NCBI GenBank assembly: GCA_027019165.1
Contig: JALUXC010000002.1
Span: 403,446 to 467,445 of the forward strand
Direction of reading: 5' to 3'
DNA from: Pseudophaeobacter sp.
GTDB lineage: Bacteria > Pseudomonadota > Alphaproteobacteria > Rhodobacterales > Rhodobacteraceae
Length of the DNA: 64,000 nucleotides
Position 1 is the first letter of the stretch. Each line of letters opens with the position of its first letter. Positions 26,967 through 35,593 of the stretch are shown here, one piece after another. The position numbers were made by a program, and so were the translations under genes. Under the pieces are notes generated by a model. It saw nothing but the letters and a program-made list of their open reading frames with translations, did no database searches and was not told where the DNA came from.

Positions 26967-27773
26967 ATGATTACCAAGAAACGAAAATTGTCGCGGTCTG
27001 CAGCAGGGATCTGTGGCGCAGCCCTGTTATCTTCAATGCCTGTTGGAGCCGACGCACAGTCGCTGGTTCCTGGTGATCGCCTCCTCTCCGTCAGCTACAC
27101 GAACCTGGAGCGCGAGGACGCGGGAACCGAACGCAACGCCGACACTGCCATCATCAGCTACACCTATCAGCGGACCACCCGGATGGCATTCACAGGCTAT
27201 ATCGGCCAAAGCCGCACCGAAGGTGTGTTTCCACCCGCTCCGGCGGATCGGCAGGAAACGGACAATCCGCTCATTGGCGCAAGGCTGTCCTATGATCTTG
27301 GATCGGGCCGTGAAATCAGCGCATCATTGATTTATGGTGACATTGGTGAGCAATACACCTCGGGCGGCTCCACAACGCGCGGCAACGGCGATACGCTTAC
27401 GGGCGCGATCAGGATCAGTCAGACACTGCCCCTAGCGGCACAATTCTTCCTGAACGGTGCGCTGTCCGGGTCAGTCAGCAAAAGCGAATATGACACCCCC
27501 GGCATCAGCTCCTCATCTACAACGATCCGCTATGATGGGTCTTTGACCCTTGGATATATGGCGACACCCGATCTGTTCCTTGAAGCAGGCATCCACCGTG
27601 CCAGCGCCAACAACGTGATCACGATCACTGGCAGCCGTGGCCTGACCCGCGGCAAGATCGGCGCGACCTACCGCTTCAACCGGGACACGGCGATCGCCCT
27701 GAACTGGATGGAGGGCATCGGTGCAGAAGACACCCATCAGCGCCTGCAGATCAACCTGATGCGCCGCTTCTGA
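26967..27773 (+). CDS. Predicted outer-membrane beta-barrel protein
   Basis: A 268-residue exported protein of unknown family. It has a Sec signal peptide (KKRKLSRSAAG then a hydrophobic stretch, A-x-A near DAQS at about 30). The mature part is rich in alternating polar/hydrophobic strands with aromatic residues (SVSYTNLERED, AIISYTYQRTT, SLTLGYMATPDLFLEAGI) and ends INLMRRF, a terminal Phe as in outer-membrane barrels. Start at 26967 is chosen because the signal peptide begins there. It lies 241 bp after anbu and 26 bp before a lipoprotein gene, with which it probably forms an operon. Confidence 0.7.
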   Translation: MITKKRKLSRSAAGICGAALLSSMPVGADAQSLVPGDRLLSVSYTNLEREDAGTERNADTAIISYTYQRTTRMAFTGYIGQSRTEGVFPPAPADRQETDNPLIGARLSYDLGSGREISASLIYGDIGEQYTSGGSTTRGNGDTLTGAIRISQTLPLAAQFFLNGALSGSVSKSEYDTPGISSSSTTIRYDGSLTLGYMATPDLFLEAGIHRASANNVITITGSRGLTRGKIGATYRFNRDTAIALNWMEGIGAEDTHQRLQINLMRRF

Positions 27774-27799
27774 ATACATCCCCAGAAAGGATGCAACTT

Positions 27800-28273
27800 A
27801 TGATGAGATCATTTCTCCCCCGCCTGTCCCTGCCCGTCCTGCTGCTTTTTGCTCTCGGCCTAGCGGCATGCACAACCTATAGCGGCCCCATCACCGGCAC
27901 CGCTGCCAGTGAAAGCCGCCAGATCGAAACAGCAGATGGCGAGACCTTTTCCGTCACTGTCGAGGCCCTGACCCGTCACGTGACCGTCGAAACCGGAATT
28001 AACCGTTCAGCACGTGAACCTTTCGATGCCTATGTAACCCGCATCACGATCACAGACTCCGATGGCCAGGACCGCGTTGTCTTCATTCCGCCGGGCGAAA
28101 TCAAGTCGAACGGGCAATTCTCCAATGCAGAAGAAGCCGGGTTCAGTAATCCTGAGAAAGCCATGCAAGCTGGATGGGATTTTGTTAACAAAGAGTTTTC
28201 CGGAGTGCCCTTCAGCTTTGTCGAGCCCCCGATCGATGCCCATCTTGACGCCATAGATACGGTCACAAACTGA
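27800..28273 (+). CDS. Lipoprotein of unknown function
   Basis: A 157-residue predicted lipoprotein. The signal peptide ends with a lipobox LAAC, lipid-bearing Cys24. The mature part has no domain I recognise; it contains ESRQIETADGETFSVTVEALTRHVTVE, which suggests a beta-rich fold, and an acidic C-terminus. Two ATGs (27800, 27803) are both possible with the AAAGG site at 27786-27790; an ATG at 27791 would be too close to it. It lies 26 bp after the predicted barrel gene, so the two may work together in the outer membrane. Confidence 0.7.
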   Translation: MMRSFLPRLSLPVLLLFALGLAACTTYSGPITGTAASESRQIETADGETFSVTVEALTRHVTVETGINRSAREPFDAYVTRITITDSDGQDRVVFIPPGEIKSNGQFSNAEEAGFSNPEKAMQAGWDFVNKEFSGVPFSFVEPPIDAHLDAIDTVTN

Positions 28274-28539
28274 CGGGTCGGCCCGCACCGCCTGATGCTG
28301 CCGGTGAACAAGCAGCTGACCCTCGCAGGTCGCAGTGATCCGCTCTGCCCTTGCAGTTTCGTTGACAAGCCAGTCGAGCGACCCCACCTGCAATGACAGA
28401 GCTTGCGCGCTGCGAATGAAGAATAGCAGAATTTTCGCCTCGAAAAGGGAACTGCAGGGGCAGGTGTTCTGCTTCGCTCGCCCCCCGAGGACGCAGCCAG
28501 GCGACTAAGGAAAACCTAACTCCGACACAGGAGGGCACT

Positions 28540-28836
28540 ATGACCGATATGACCATCGCCCGTGAGGACACCGACAGCAAAGCCCGCTATGTCGCACGCA
28601 TTCCCGGCCTGGAAGGTGAAGGAGAGCTGACGCTGTCCAAGGCCTCCGACATTTTGATCATCGTGGATCACACCGGCGTTCCGGACAGCATGCGCGGCAT
28701 GGGTGTTGCGGCCGCACTGGCAGAGCGGGTGATCGCCGATGCGCGAGCGGCGGGTCAAAAGATCGTGCCCCTCTGCCCGTTCTTTAGCGCCTACATCGCC
28801 CGCCATAAGGACGAAACTGCCGATGTGATCAATTAG
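28540..28836 (+). CDS. Small GNAT-type N-acetyltransferase (YjdJ/YidJ-like)
   Basis: A 98-residue single-domain acetyltransferase-like protein of the short GNAT group (COG2388 type). The acetyl-CoA loop region is VPDSMRGMGVAAALAERVIADARA, with R-G-x-G-x-A in the expected place, followed by KIVPLCPFFSAYIARH, the characteristic C-terminal motif of this family. AGGAGG precedes the ATG. Substrate unknown; the human homologue NATD1 is likewise uncharacterised to my knowledge. It stands alone between the lipoprotein gene (266 bp upstream, nothing recognised there) and the pirin gene. Confidence 0.87.
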   Translation: MTDMTIAREDTDSKARYVARIPGLEGEGELTLSKASDILIIVDHTGVPDSMRGMGVAAALAERVIADARAAGQKIVPLCPFFSAYIARHKDETADVIN

Positions 28837-28961
28837 CATCCGCCTGCCTTTGCGGGGATGACGTATTTTCAGTGATCCGCTCGACAGGCTCGGCAACTGC
28901 TCTACCCTGAAGTTCAGGATACGCATGACCTGATCCCCACAGCAATTCCCGGAGAAGCCGA

Positions 28962-29924
28962 ATGAGCTGGAACCCGACGCAAGATCCAAACTGTCCCGAT
29001 GCGGGCTGCAGCGCGCTTGAGACGCTGATTATTCCACGTGCACGCGATCTTGGCGGCTTCGAGGTCCGTCGCGCCCTGCCCTCGCCCAAACGCCAGATGG
29101 TCGGCCCTTTCATCTTTTTCGACCAGATGGGACCGGCTGAGTTCATCACCGACGGCGGCATTGATGTGCGCCCTCACCCGCATATCGGGCTGGGCACCGT
29201 GACCTATCTTTATCAGGGAGAGTTCGAGCATCGCGACAGCATCGGCACCCATCAGATGATCTACCCGGGTGAGGTCAACTGGATGGTTGCTGGGCGCGGG
29301 GTCACCCACTCCGAGCGCACCTCGGAGGAGACCCGCGCCACACGGCACAAGCTGTTCGGCATCCAGACCTGGATCGCCCTGCCCGAAGACAAGGAAGAGA
29401 TGGCGCCCGATTTCGAGCACCACAAGGAAGCCGCCCTGCCCGTCATCCAGAGCGAAGGCGCAACCGCACGGCTGATCCTTGGCGATGCCTATGGGGAACG
29501 CAGCCCCGTGACCATGCAGTCCGAGACCTTTTATCTGGATGTGGTGCTGGAGCCGGGCGCCGGGTTTCCCCTGCCCGATAACCATGAGGACCGTGGTCTC
29601 TATGTGACCCAAGGCAGCATCGAGGTCGCAGGCGACACATTCGAGGCAGGCCGCATGATGATTTTCCGCCCCGGTGACCGGATCTCGGTGAAAGCCGGCC
29701 GGGAGGGGGCCCGGTTGATGGCCCTTGGCGGCGCGACGATGAACGAAAGCCGCTATATCTGGTGGAACTTCGTCTCCTCGTCAAAAGACCGGATTGAAGA
29801 GGCAAAGGAAGCCTGGAAGGTTGCAGACTGGGCGAATGGCCCCTTCCGCCTGCCCCCCGGCGATGACGCGGAGTTCATCCCCATCACCGACGAGCTGGAA
29901 GGACGGCTGCCTCTGCGCAAGTGA
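28962..29924 (+). CDS. Pirin-family protein
   Basis: A 320-residue bicupin of the pirin family. The four metal ligands are present in the N-terminal cupin: His72 and His74 in RPHPHIGL, His116 and Glu118 in VTHSER. The C-terminal cupin begins near FYLDVVLEPGAGF. Bacterial pirins act as quercetin dioxygenases or as modulators of central metabolism; which applies here cannot be told. A GGAG site lies just before the ATG. It is monocistronic as far as visible. Confidence 0.9.
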   Translation: MSWNPTQDPNCPDAGCSALETLIIPRARDLGGFEVRRALPSPKRQMVGPFIFFDQMGPAEFITDGGIDVRPHPHIGLGTVTYLYQGEFEHRDSIGTHQMIYPGEVNWMVAGRGVTHSERTSEETRATRHKLFGIQTWIALPEDKEEMAPDFEHHKEAALPVIQSEGATARLILGDAYGERSPVTMQSETFYLDVVLEPGAGFPLPDNHEDRGLYVTQGSIEVAGDTFEAGRMMIFRPGDRISVKAGREGARLMALGGATMNESRYIWWNFVSSSKDRIEEAKEAWKVADWANGPFRLPPGDDAEFIPITDELEGRLPLRK

Positions 29925-30024
29925 TCCTTTCGGGGTGGACCCTATCGGGCGCAGAACCAACAATACGCGCCCGTCGCTGTGGCTTCTTTCCCGAAGCGCG
30001 CCAAAAACGGCGTCGGCCTCCTTC

Positions 30025-30786
30025 TCATGCTCCTGATTTTTGCCAATCAGCTTCACGATAGGTGCGTTGCACGCGGGCAAGCACCGCCACCCTTACTTCT
30101 GACGCCCCGGCCTTGAGGCAGGCGTCCGTGCAGGCAGAAAGCGTGGCACCCGATGTCATCACATCGTCCACCAGCAAGATGGCGCGCCCCCTGATCAGGG
30201 CCTCGTGACGCGCGGGCAGCTGTATTGCTTTCGCCAAAAGCCCGAACCGCTCGGCGCGGGAGCGTCCATCCAGCGAAGGCGTCTTGCGGGCGCGTCGCAG
30301 AAGATCCGGCCAATAGTCAAGCCCGGCAAGCTTTGCCAGTGCCCCTGCCAGCAAGGCCGATTGGTTGTACCGCCGCTTCAACAGGCGGCTCCAATGCAAG
30401 GGAACCGGGCAGATCAGGGGATTGTCACGCAGGAGCGGCAACGCCGCGCGCTCGATCCAACTCGCCGCATGTGAGGCGATATCCAGGCGGTCCCCATGTT
30501 TCAGCGCCAGCACCAATTGCCGTGCTTTTCCTTCGTAGACCAGCGCAGCCCGACCTTGGCTCCACGGGCGCGGACTGGTCATGCATTCGTCGCACTCAAC
30601 GCGAAATCCGTCACACTCTCCCGGCAAAGGCACCCCGCATCCCTCACAGACCGTACCCGATATGAACTCAGCTTCCCGCCAACAGGGGCCACATAGACCT
30701 GGCTCCTGATTGACCAGCCCTCCGCAGCCCAAACACTGTGGCGGGTAGATCATTGAAACAGCGGTTTGAAACCGGGCGTGCAGCAT
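30025..30786 (-). CDS. comF: ComF-family phosphoribosyltransferase-like protein
   Basis: A 253-residue ComF-type protein, linked to DNA uptake/competence in species where it was studied. The N-terminus carries a zinc-binding cysteine set (CLGCG, CGPCW, CEGCG, CDECM); the C-terminus has the PRPP-binding loop ILLVDDVMTSGATLSAC and CPVPLHWSRLLKRRYNQS. I chose the ATG at 30786, which has GGGGGG eight bases upstream. Its start is only 14 bp from that of the divergent methyltransferase gene, so each promoter must lie inside the other gene or the spacing is shared in an unusual way. Confidence 0.9.
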   Translation of the reverse strand: MLHARFQTAVSMIYPPQCLGCGGLVNQEPGLCGPCWREAEFISGTVCEGCGVPLPGECDGFRVECDECMTSPRPWSQGRAALVYEGKARQLVLALKHGDRLDIASHAASWIERAALPLLRDNPLICPVPLHWSRLLKRRYNQSALLAGALAKLAGLDYWPDLLRRARKTPSLDGRSRAERFGLLAKAIQLPARHEALIRGRAILLVDDVMTSGATLSACTDACLKAGASEVRVAVLARVQRTYREADWQKSGA

Positions 30787-30800
30787 ATAAGTATCCCCCC

Positions 30801-31643
30801 ATGACTCACACTCCCACAGCACAGCCGAAGCTGTTTGACAGGAAAGCACTGGCAGCGAATAGAGCCCGGCGGCAGCTAGGGGCCCTGTTCCTGCACGAGA
30901 TGGCCAGGAACGAGGTCGAGGATCGACTCGCCTTGGTTAACAGAGTCTTTACCGCCCCCGCCGTGGTGACTCCTTTTGCGGAGGTTTGGACGGAAGGTTT
31001 GTCCGGTTCGCTCGCCGGGGCCAAGCTGGTTCCGGACGACGATGTATTGGGCCTTGAACCCGGCGCCCATGATCTTGTGATACATTCCATGGGCTTGCAC
31101 TGGGCCAACGACCCGGTGGGCCAGTTGATCCAGTGCCGCCGCGCGCTGAAAGAAGACGGGCTTTTGCTGACCGTTCTGCTCGGCGGTCAGACCCTGCAAG
31201 AGCTGCGCGTCGCCCTCGCCGGAGCCGAATCCGAAGTGCTGGGTGGCCTGTCACCGCGAATCGCACCCATGGGCGAGGTGCGCGATCTGGGCGCGCTCTT
31301 GCAGCGCGCAGGCTTTGCCCTGCCGGTCGCCGATGTGGTGCCGCTGACGGCCGAATACCGTGACCTGATGCATCTGATGCACGAGTTGCGCGCCATGGGA
31401 GAGGCCAACGCGCTGGAAGCGCGCCTGCGCCGCCCCGTCCCGCGCCGCCTGTTCACCCGCGCCGAAGAGATCTACCGTGCGCACTTTGAGACAAAAGAGG
31501 GCCGCCTGCCCGCCAGTTTCGAGCTGATCTGTCTTACCGGCTGGTCCCCCTCCGACAGGCAGCAGAAACCGCTGCGCCCCGGATCGGCCCAGATGCGCCT
31601 TGCCGACGCCCTGAAGGTGCCGGAAACAAAACTGCCAGACTAA
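30801..31643 (+). CDS. SAM-dependent methyltransferase, NDUFAF5/BioC-like
   Basis: A 280-residue protein of the class I methyltransferase group related to mitochondrial NDUFAF5, a complex I assembly factor. It opens KLFDRKALAANRARR, then HDLVIHSMGLHWANDPVGQLIQCRRALKEDGLLL, the family signature. The glycine-rich SAM loop normally before the second strand is poorly recognisable, so binding of SAM should not be taken for granted. The ATG at 30801 has no ribosome site upstream (ATAAGTATCCCCCC), so translation may be leaderless. Confidence 0.83.
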   Translation: MTHTPTAQPKLFDRKALAANRARRQLGALFLHEMARNEVEDRLALVNRVFTAPAVVTPFAEVWTEGLSGSLAGAKLVPDDDVLGLEPGAHDLVIHSMGLHWANDPVGQLIQCRRALKEDGLLLTVLLGGQTLQELRVALAGAESEVLGGLSPRIAPMGEVRDLGALLQRAGFALPVADVVPLTAEYRDLMHLMHELRAMGEANALEARLRRPVPRRLFTRAEEIYRAHFETKEGRLPASFELICLTGWSPSDRQQKPLRPGSAQMRLADALKVPETKLPD

Positions 31644-31646
31644 GCG

Positions 31647-31728
31647 ACAATAGACACCCGCAATAGGCAAACACTTGAGCGGCGCAAATGTGATCCGATT
31701 GGTGTTTGCTCACGTATGTATCTATTGT
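31647..31728. promoter_or_regulatory. Nested inverted repeats upstream of ferrochelatase gene
   Basis: Two perfect 8-bp inverted repeats are nested: outer ACAATAGA (31647-31654) / TCTATTGT (31721-31728) and inner GCAAACAC (31667-31674) / GTGTTTGC (31702-31709). The gaps between outer and inner arms are 12 and 11 bases. They fill most of the gap between the methyltransferase stop and the hemH start. Could be regulatory sites, or the ends of a small relic element. Confidence 0.45.
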
Positions 31729-31767
31729 TCCACCGCAACAAAGATGCCAACCGCACAGGATTCCGAA

Positions 31768-32829
31768 ATGCTGGATTCGACCTCGACTGCCAAATGCCCC
31801 GTCCACGCTCCTGCCGACCACCCCAAGGTCATGCCGGAGAAGGTCGGCATCCTCCTGGCGAACCTCGGCACACCGGACGATTTCAGCTACTGGCCCATGC
31901 GGCGCTATCTGAACGAATTCCTGTCCGACAAGCGCGTGATCGATTACCCCTCTTGGAAGTGGCAGCCACTGCTGCAGCTGATCATCCTGACCAAGAGGCC
32001 CTTCACCTCGGGCGAGGCCTACAAATCCATCTGGAACCACGACAAGGGCGAAAGCCCGCTCATGACCATCACCAAAGACCAGACTGCCAAAATGGCAAAG
32101 GTCATGACTGATCGCTACGGCGATCAGGTCATGGTCGATTTCTGCATGCGCTACGGCAACCCCTCGACCAAATCCAAGGTCCGCGAGATGGTGGAGGCCG
32201 GCTGCCAGAAGTTCCTCTTCGTGCCGCTCTACCCGCAGTATGCCGGCGCCACCTCGGCCACCGCGAATGACCAGTTCTTCCGCGCCCTGATGGAAGAGAC
32301 CTGGCAGCCCGCCGCCCGCACCATCGCCCCCTATTTCAACGAGCCCCCCTATATCGAGGCACTGGCCCGCTCCGTCGAGGAAGCCTACGCCAAGGCCGAA
32401 AAACGCCCGGATATCCTCGTGGTTTCCTATCACGGGATGCCGAAACGCTACCTGATGCAGGGCGATCCCTACCACTGCCAGTGCCAGAAAACGACGCGCC
32501 TGTTGAAGGAACGCCTTGGCTGGGAGGACACCGAGATCACCACGACCTTCCAGTCGGTCTTCGGCCCCGAGGAATGGCTGAAACCCTATACCGTCGACCA
32601 TGTCGCGACGCTCGCCAAGGAAGGCAAAAAGAACATCGCCGTGATCGCCCCGGCCTTTTCCGCCGACTGCATCGAAACGCTGGAAGAGATCAACGAGGAG
32701 ATCAAGGAAAGCTTTGAAGAGGCGGGCGGCGAAGACTTCCTCTATATCCCTTGCCTGAACGATGATGATGACCATATCGCAGCACTGGCAGGCGTGATCG
32801 AGCAGAACCTGAAAGGCTGGCTGGACTGA
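31768..32829 (+). CDS. hemH: Ferrochelatase
   Basis: A 353-residue ferrochelatase inserting ferrous iron into protoporphyrin IX, the last step of protohaem synthesis. Family landmarks: KVGILLANLGTPDDFSYWPMRRYL at the N-terminus, FVPLYPQYAGATSAT, the active-site His in VVSYHGMPKRY, and FQSVFGPEEWLKPYT with the conserved Glu. The start at 31768 has AGGA seven bases upstream; in-frame starts at 31744 and 31675 are possible but less supported. Haem demand for the cytochrome bc1 genes 2 kb downstream fits, though no operon link is seen. Confidence 0.94.
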   Translation: MLDSTSTAKCPVHAPADHPKVMPEKVGILLANLGTPDDFSYWPMRRYLNEFLSDKRVIDYPSWKWQPLLQLIILTKRPFTSGEAYKSIWNHDKGESPLMTITKDQTAKMAKVMTDRYGDQVMVDFCMRYGNPSTKSKVREMVEAGCQKFLFVPLYPQYAGATSATANDQFFRALMEETWQPAARTIAPYFNEPPYIEALARSVEEAYAKAEKRPDILVVSYHGMPKRYLMQGDPYHCQCQKTTRLLKERLGWEDTEITTTFQSVFGPEEWLKPYTVDHVATLAKEGKKNIAVIAPAFSADCIETLEEINEEIKESFEEAGGEDFLYIPCLNDDDDHIAALAGVIEQNLKGWLD

Positions 32830-32931
32830 GCGCTGGAATTTTGCTCCACTTCACGTCGTCTCATGCAATAAACGTGCGAGGCTGATCTGGCTGTGCAACC
32901 ACTTAAGCGATCGAACCGGAGGAAATACAGG

Positions 32932-33144
32932 ATGGCGCACGGCATTTTCACAGCTACTGCCGTCATCGCTTTGACTGCCGCGGTCAACATATCTCTTTAC
33001 AAGATTTGGAACTTCCGAAACCCTGACAGAAAAGGGGTACTTCAATTTTTAAATGATATCGCCTTTTTTCGCGACAAACTAATGCTACCAATTTGGATGC
33101 TCCACGGACTTGTTTACCTCTTGATAATTGGAGCCCTCGCTTAG
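32932..33144 (+). CDS. Small membrane protein of unknown function
   Basis: A 70-residue protein with a clear CGGAGGA ribosome site before its ATG. It has two hydrophobic segments (HGIFTATAVIALTAAVNISL and LPIWMLHGLVYLLIIGALA) separated by a short charged loop, so it probably spans the membrane twice. Codons are visibly richer in A and T than in neighbouring genes, suggesting that it was acquired. The next small gene (33177) follows after 32 bp and shares this composition. No family recognised. Confidence 0.55.
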   Translation: MAHGIFTATAVIALTAAVNISLYKIWNFRNPDRKGVLQFLNDIAFFRDKLMLPIWMLHGLVYLLIIGALA

Positions 33145-33176
33145 GTCATGTTGACAAAAGTGGAAACCACTAGGGC

Positions 33177-33569
33177 ATGAGTGCCAAACAGATAACGCTC
33201 ACATGTATTGCCCTGATTATCCTTACGTTAGGATTGGACGTCTTCTTTGCCTATCTGGCTGACAAGCGCATCCAGCGTGTCGGCCACTACTTGGACCAAC
33301 ACCTCAGCGAGGTCGATCTTGGTGCAGAACAAGGAAAACGTTACTTCGAACGATTTGGCAACGAGTTCAACTATTACACATTCAAGACGTGTCTAATAAG
33401 AAGAACCGAGGCTGGAAACGAAAAATGGACCTACACATTTCACTATGCCAGACCTTATCCAATTTTGCTTGGCGGCATGAACAGAAACAGCTTTCGGTTC
33501 AAAGAGTGCGGTCAGTTTCTGGCCATCAGAGTATTGTTTGATGGAACCATTCAAAGACCGGAGACCTGA
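33177..33569 (+). CDS. Hypothetical protein with N-terminal membrane anchor
   Basis: A 130-residue protein with one N-terminal hydrophobic helix (TLTCIALIILTLGLDVFFAYL), followed by a polar region with several aromatic residues (RYFERFGNEFNYYTF, WTYTFHYARPYP) and two cysteines in TFKTCLIRR and KECGQF that could pair outside the cytoplasm. The ribosome site is weak (TAGGGC). Like the gene before it, it is AT-richer than the surroundings. No family recognised; probably an envelope protein. Confidence 0.55.
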   Translation: MSAKQITLTCIALIILTLGLDVFFAYLADKRIQRVGHYLDQHLSEVDLGAEQGKRYFERFGNEFNYYTFKTCLIRRTEAGNEKWTYTFHYARPYPILLGGMNRNSFRFKECGQFLAIRVLFDGTIQRPET

Positions 33570-34204
33570 CTGCTTCGTGGGGGGCCTCTGCAGATCAGGC
33601 ACGGCCAACCTCCCAGAGCAGTTCTCGTGTCATCACCACCCGGCAGGTTCGGCAGGGTATCTCGCTTTGCCACGATTTGCTCTAGGGATCCAATATACCG
33701 AAATGCTTGCCGGGGGATTTGATGATGAAGGGACATTGTGCAGACCCCTTTGCGGCCCATTGGGGGCTCGAGGCGAAGCTGCCGCGCCTTGATGGGGAAT
33801 ACGTTCGAGAACTCAAACTCGGACCGGCAGATGGCGCCGAATAGATAACAAAGGCAATGTGTAAAGGTGCGCAGCAGATCGTGCGACCTAGCAGGTGCTG
33901 GCGCGCGGCCCTATCGCCGGAAGCGCGCCCAGACTTTGCAGCGCTCAGACAGGCGGCTGCCGCGTCTGATACGAATGCCTCTGCCGAAATGCCGCAAGAT
34001 TTTTTGCGACGATGGGACCTGGATGCGATGCGTGACCAAACCCAAAATCGCCAATCCTGCACTGGCAAGGCGCAGCACAGTTGGATTGGACTACAGGCTT
34101 GCGGACCTGTCGCCGCTGAAGCACGCAGCAAAGACATCATAGATGTATCTTCCCTTTGCCGCGGCAGGATGTAATCTGCAGCCAGTCAGGGGGAGAGACA
34201 CATC
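33570..34204. other. 635-bp region without a convincing gene
   Basis: Open stretches in several frames overlap here, none with a ribosome site, conserved motif or convincing composition. The best are a 40-codon frame at 33722-33844 (ATGATGAAGG start, protein-like composition including DPFAAHWGLEAKLPRLDGEY) and a frame at 33857-34174 on the plus strand. The region may hold decayed gene remnants. Confidence 0.4.
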
Positions 34205-34807
34205 ATGAAGCTCTATTATTCAGCGGCCTCGCCTTTTGTGCGCAAGGTCATGGTGGTTCTGCACGAGACCGAACAGCTGGACGATGTGGACATTATCGAT
34301 GTGCACACCACGGCTCTGGCACCGGACGAAGGCCTCAAAACCAGCAACCCGCTGGCCAAGATTCCAGCCCTGTCGCGCGGCAATGGTCCAACCCTTTATG
34401 ACAGCCGGGTGATCTGCGCTTATCTGGATCATCGCGCGGGCAGCAGTCTTTATGGCCGTTCCTGGGACACCAAGGTTCTCGAAGCCACGGCGGATGGCAT
34501 TATGGAGGCCGCGGTGCTGATGACCTATGAACGGCGCCTGCGCCCCGAAGATATGGTCTTTGAACCCTATCTGGAGGCACAGCTGGGCAAGGTTCTTGGC
34601 GCTTGCTCTGCGCTCAATAATCGCTGGATGGCGCATCTCAAAGGACCGCTGGACATGGGACAAATCGCCGTAGGCTGCGCGCTTGGCTATCTCGACTTCC
34701 GGCATCCCACATCAAACTGGCGTCACGGCAATGACGCACTGGCCGAGTGGTTCACGGCCTTCGAATCGCGCCCTTCCATGCAGGAAACAAAGCCACCCGT
34801 CGGCTGA
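34205..34807 (+). CDS. Glutathione S-transferase family protein
   Basis: A 200-residue cytosolic glutathione S-transferase-like protein. The thioredoxin-like N-terminal domain starts MKLYYSAASPFVRKVMVVLHE (the Ser/Pro-Phe region holds the usual active-site Ser), with NPLAKIPALSRGNGPTLYDSRVICAYLD as the glutathione gamma-glutamyl site (cis-Pro and Ser). The C-terminal helical domain follows from about residue 85. GGGGGAGAG precedes the ATG. Substrate not predictable. It is the last gene before petABC on the same strand, 214 bp apart. Confidence 0.92.
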   Translation: MKLYYSAASPFVRKVMVVLHETEQLDDVDIIDVHTTALAPDEGLKTSNPLAKIPALSRGNGPTLYDSRVICAYLDHRAGSSLYGRSWDTKVLEATADGIMEAAVLMTYERRLRPEDMVFEPYLEAQLGKVLGACSALNNRWMAHLKGPLDMGQIAVGCALGYLDFRHPTSNWRHGNDALAEWFTAFESRPSMQETKPPVG

Positions 34808-35021
34808 CTGCGCCATTTGGTCCCACGAGCCATCAACCATATCATAAGTGATTTTTGCGACAGCATCGCAAAAGAAACTGCTCGGGCAGGCCAAGTGCGC
34901 GTATATGACGGCTGGACGAAACCACTTGTCCCCGCTAGATACCCGCGATGAGGCACTGCGGAATTTGAGCGGTGCATGCGCATGTTTGCCCTAAACGGGC
35001 GCTGGAATTGGAGAAAACCTC

Positions 35022-35582
35022 GTGTCCCACGCAGAAGACAACGAAGGAACCCGGAGAGATTTCCTCTACTACGCCACTGCCGGCGCCGGGGCAGTCACCG
35101 CAGGTGCCGCAGTGTGGCCCCTCGTCAACCAGATGAATCCATCTGCAGACGTTAAGGCGCTGTCCTCGATCCTGGTCGATATTAGCGGCGTTGAGGTAGG
35201 AACCCAGATTTCCGTGATGTTCCTCGGCAAGCCGGTGTTCATCCGCCGCCGGACCCAGGCCGAAATCGACGAAGCCCGTGCAGTCGCGCTGGCGGATCTG
35301 ATCGACCCCGCGTCGGAAAACCCGAACAAGCCGGGCACCGATGCGTCGGACGAGAACCGCACCATGGACGAAGCCGGCGAATGGCTGGTGATGATGGGTG
35401 TTTGTACTCACCTCGGCTGTGTGCCGCTGGGCGATGGTGCCGGTGAATTCAACGGCTGGTTCTGCCCCTGCCACGGGTCGCACTACGACACGGCTGGGCG
35501 GATCCGCAAAGGTCCCGCACCACAGAACCTGCACGTACCGGTCGCCGAGTTCGTCGACGAAACCACAATCAAGCTGGGATAA
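35022..35582 (+). CDS. petA: Ubiquinol-cytochrome c reductase Rieske iron-sulfur subunit
   Basis: The 186-residue Rieske [2Fe-2S] protein of the cytochrome bc1 complex, which takes electrons from ubiquinol. It has a twin-arginine motif TRRDFL (residues 10-15) with an uncleaved membrane anchor. Cluster ligands are Cys128 and His130 in CTHLGC and Cys148 and His151 in CPCHGS; the second cysteines of each motif (133, 150) form the disulfide. The start is GTG at 35022 with a GGAG site. First gene of petABC; the next starts 11 bp later. Confidence 0.96.
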   Translation: MSHAEDNEGTRRDFLYYATAGAGAVTAGAAVWPLVNQMNPSADVKALSSILVDISGVEVGTQISVMFLGKPVFIRRRTQAEIDEARAVALADLIDPASENPNKPGTDASDENRTMDEAGEWLVMMGVCTHLGCVPLGDGAGEFNGWFCPCHGSHYDTAGRIRKGPAPQNLHVPVAEFVDETTIKLG

Positions 35583-35593
35583 GGAGACGCCAA

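Noticed and set aside
31534..32775. 413-codon open frame on the minus strand
   Set aside because: Antisense to hemH; a product of the codon bias of the real gene.
33682..34140. 152-codon open frame on the minus strand in the gap before the GST gene
   Set aside because: Cys/Ser/Arg-rich, noise-like composition and no ribosome site; kept only as part of the described gap.
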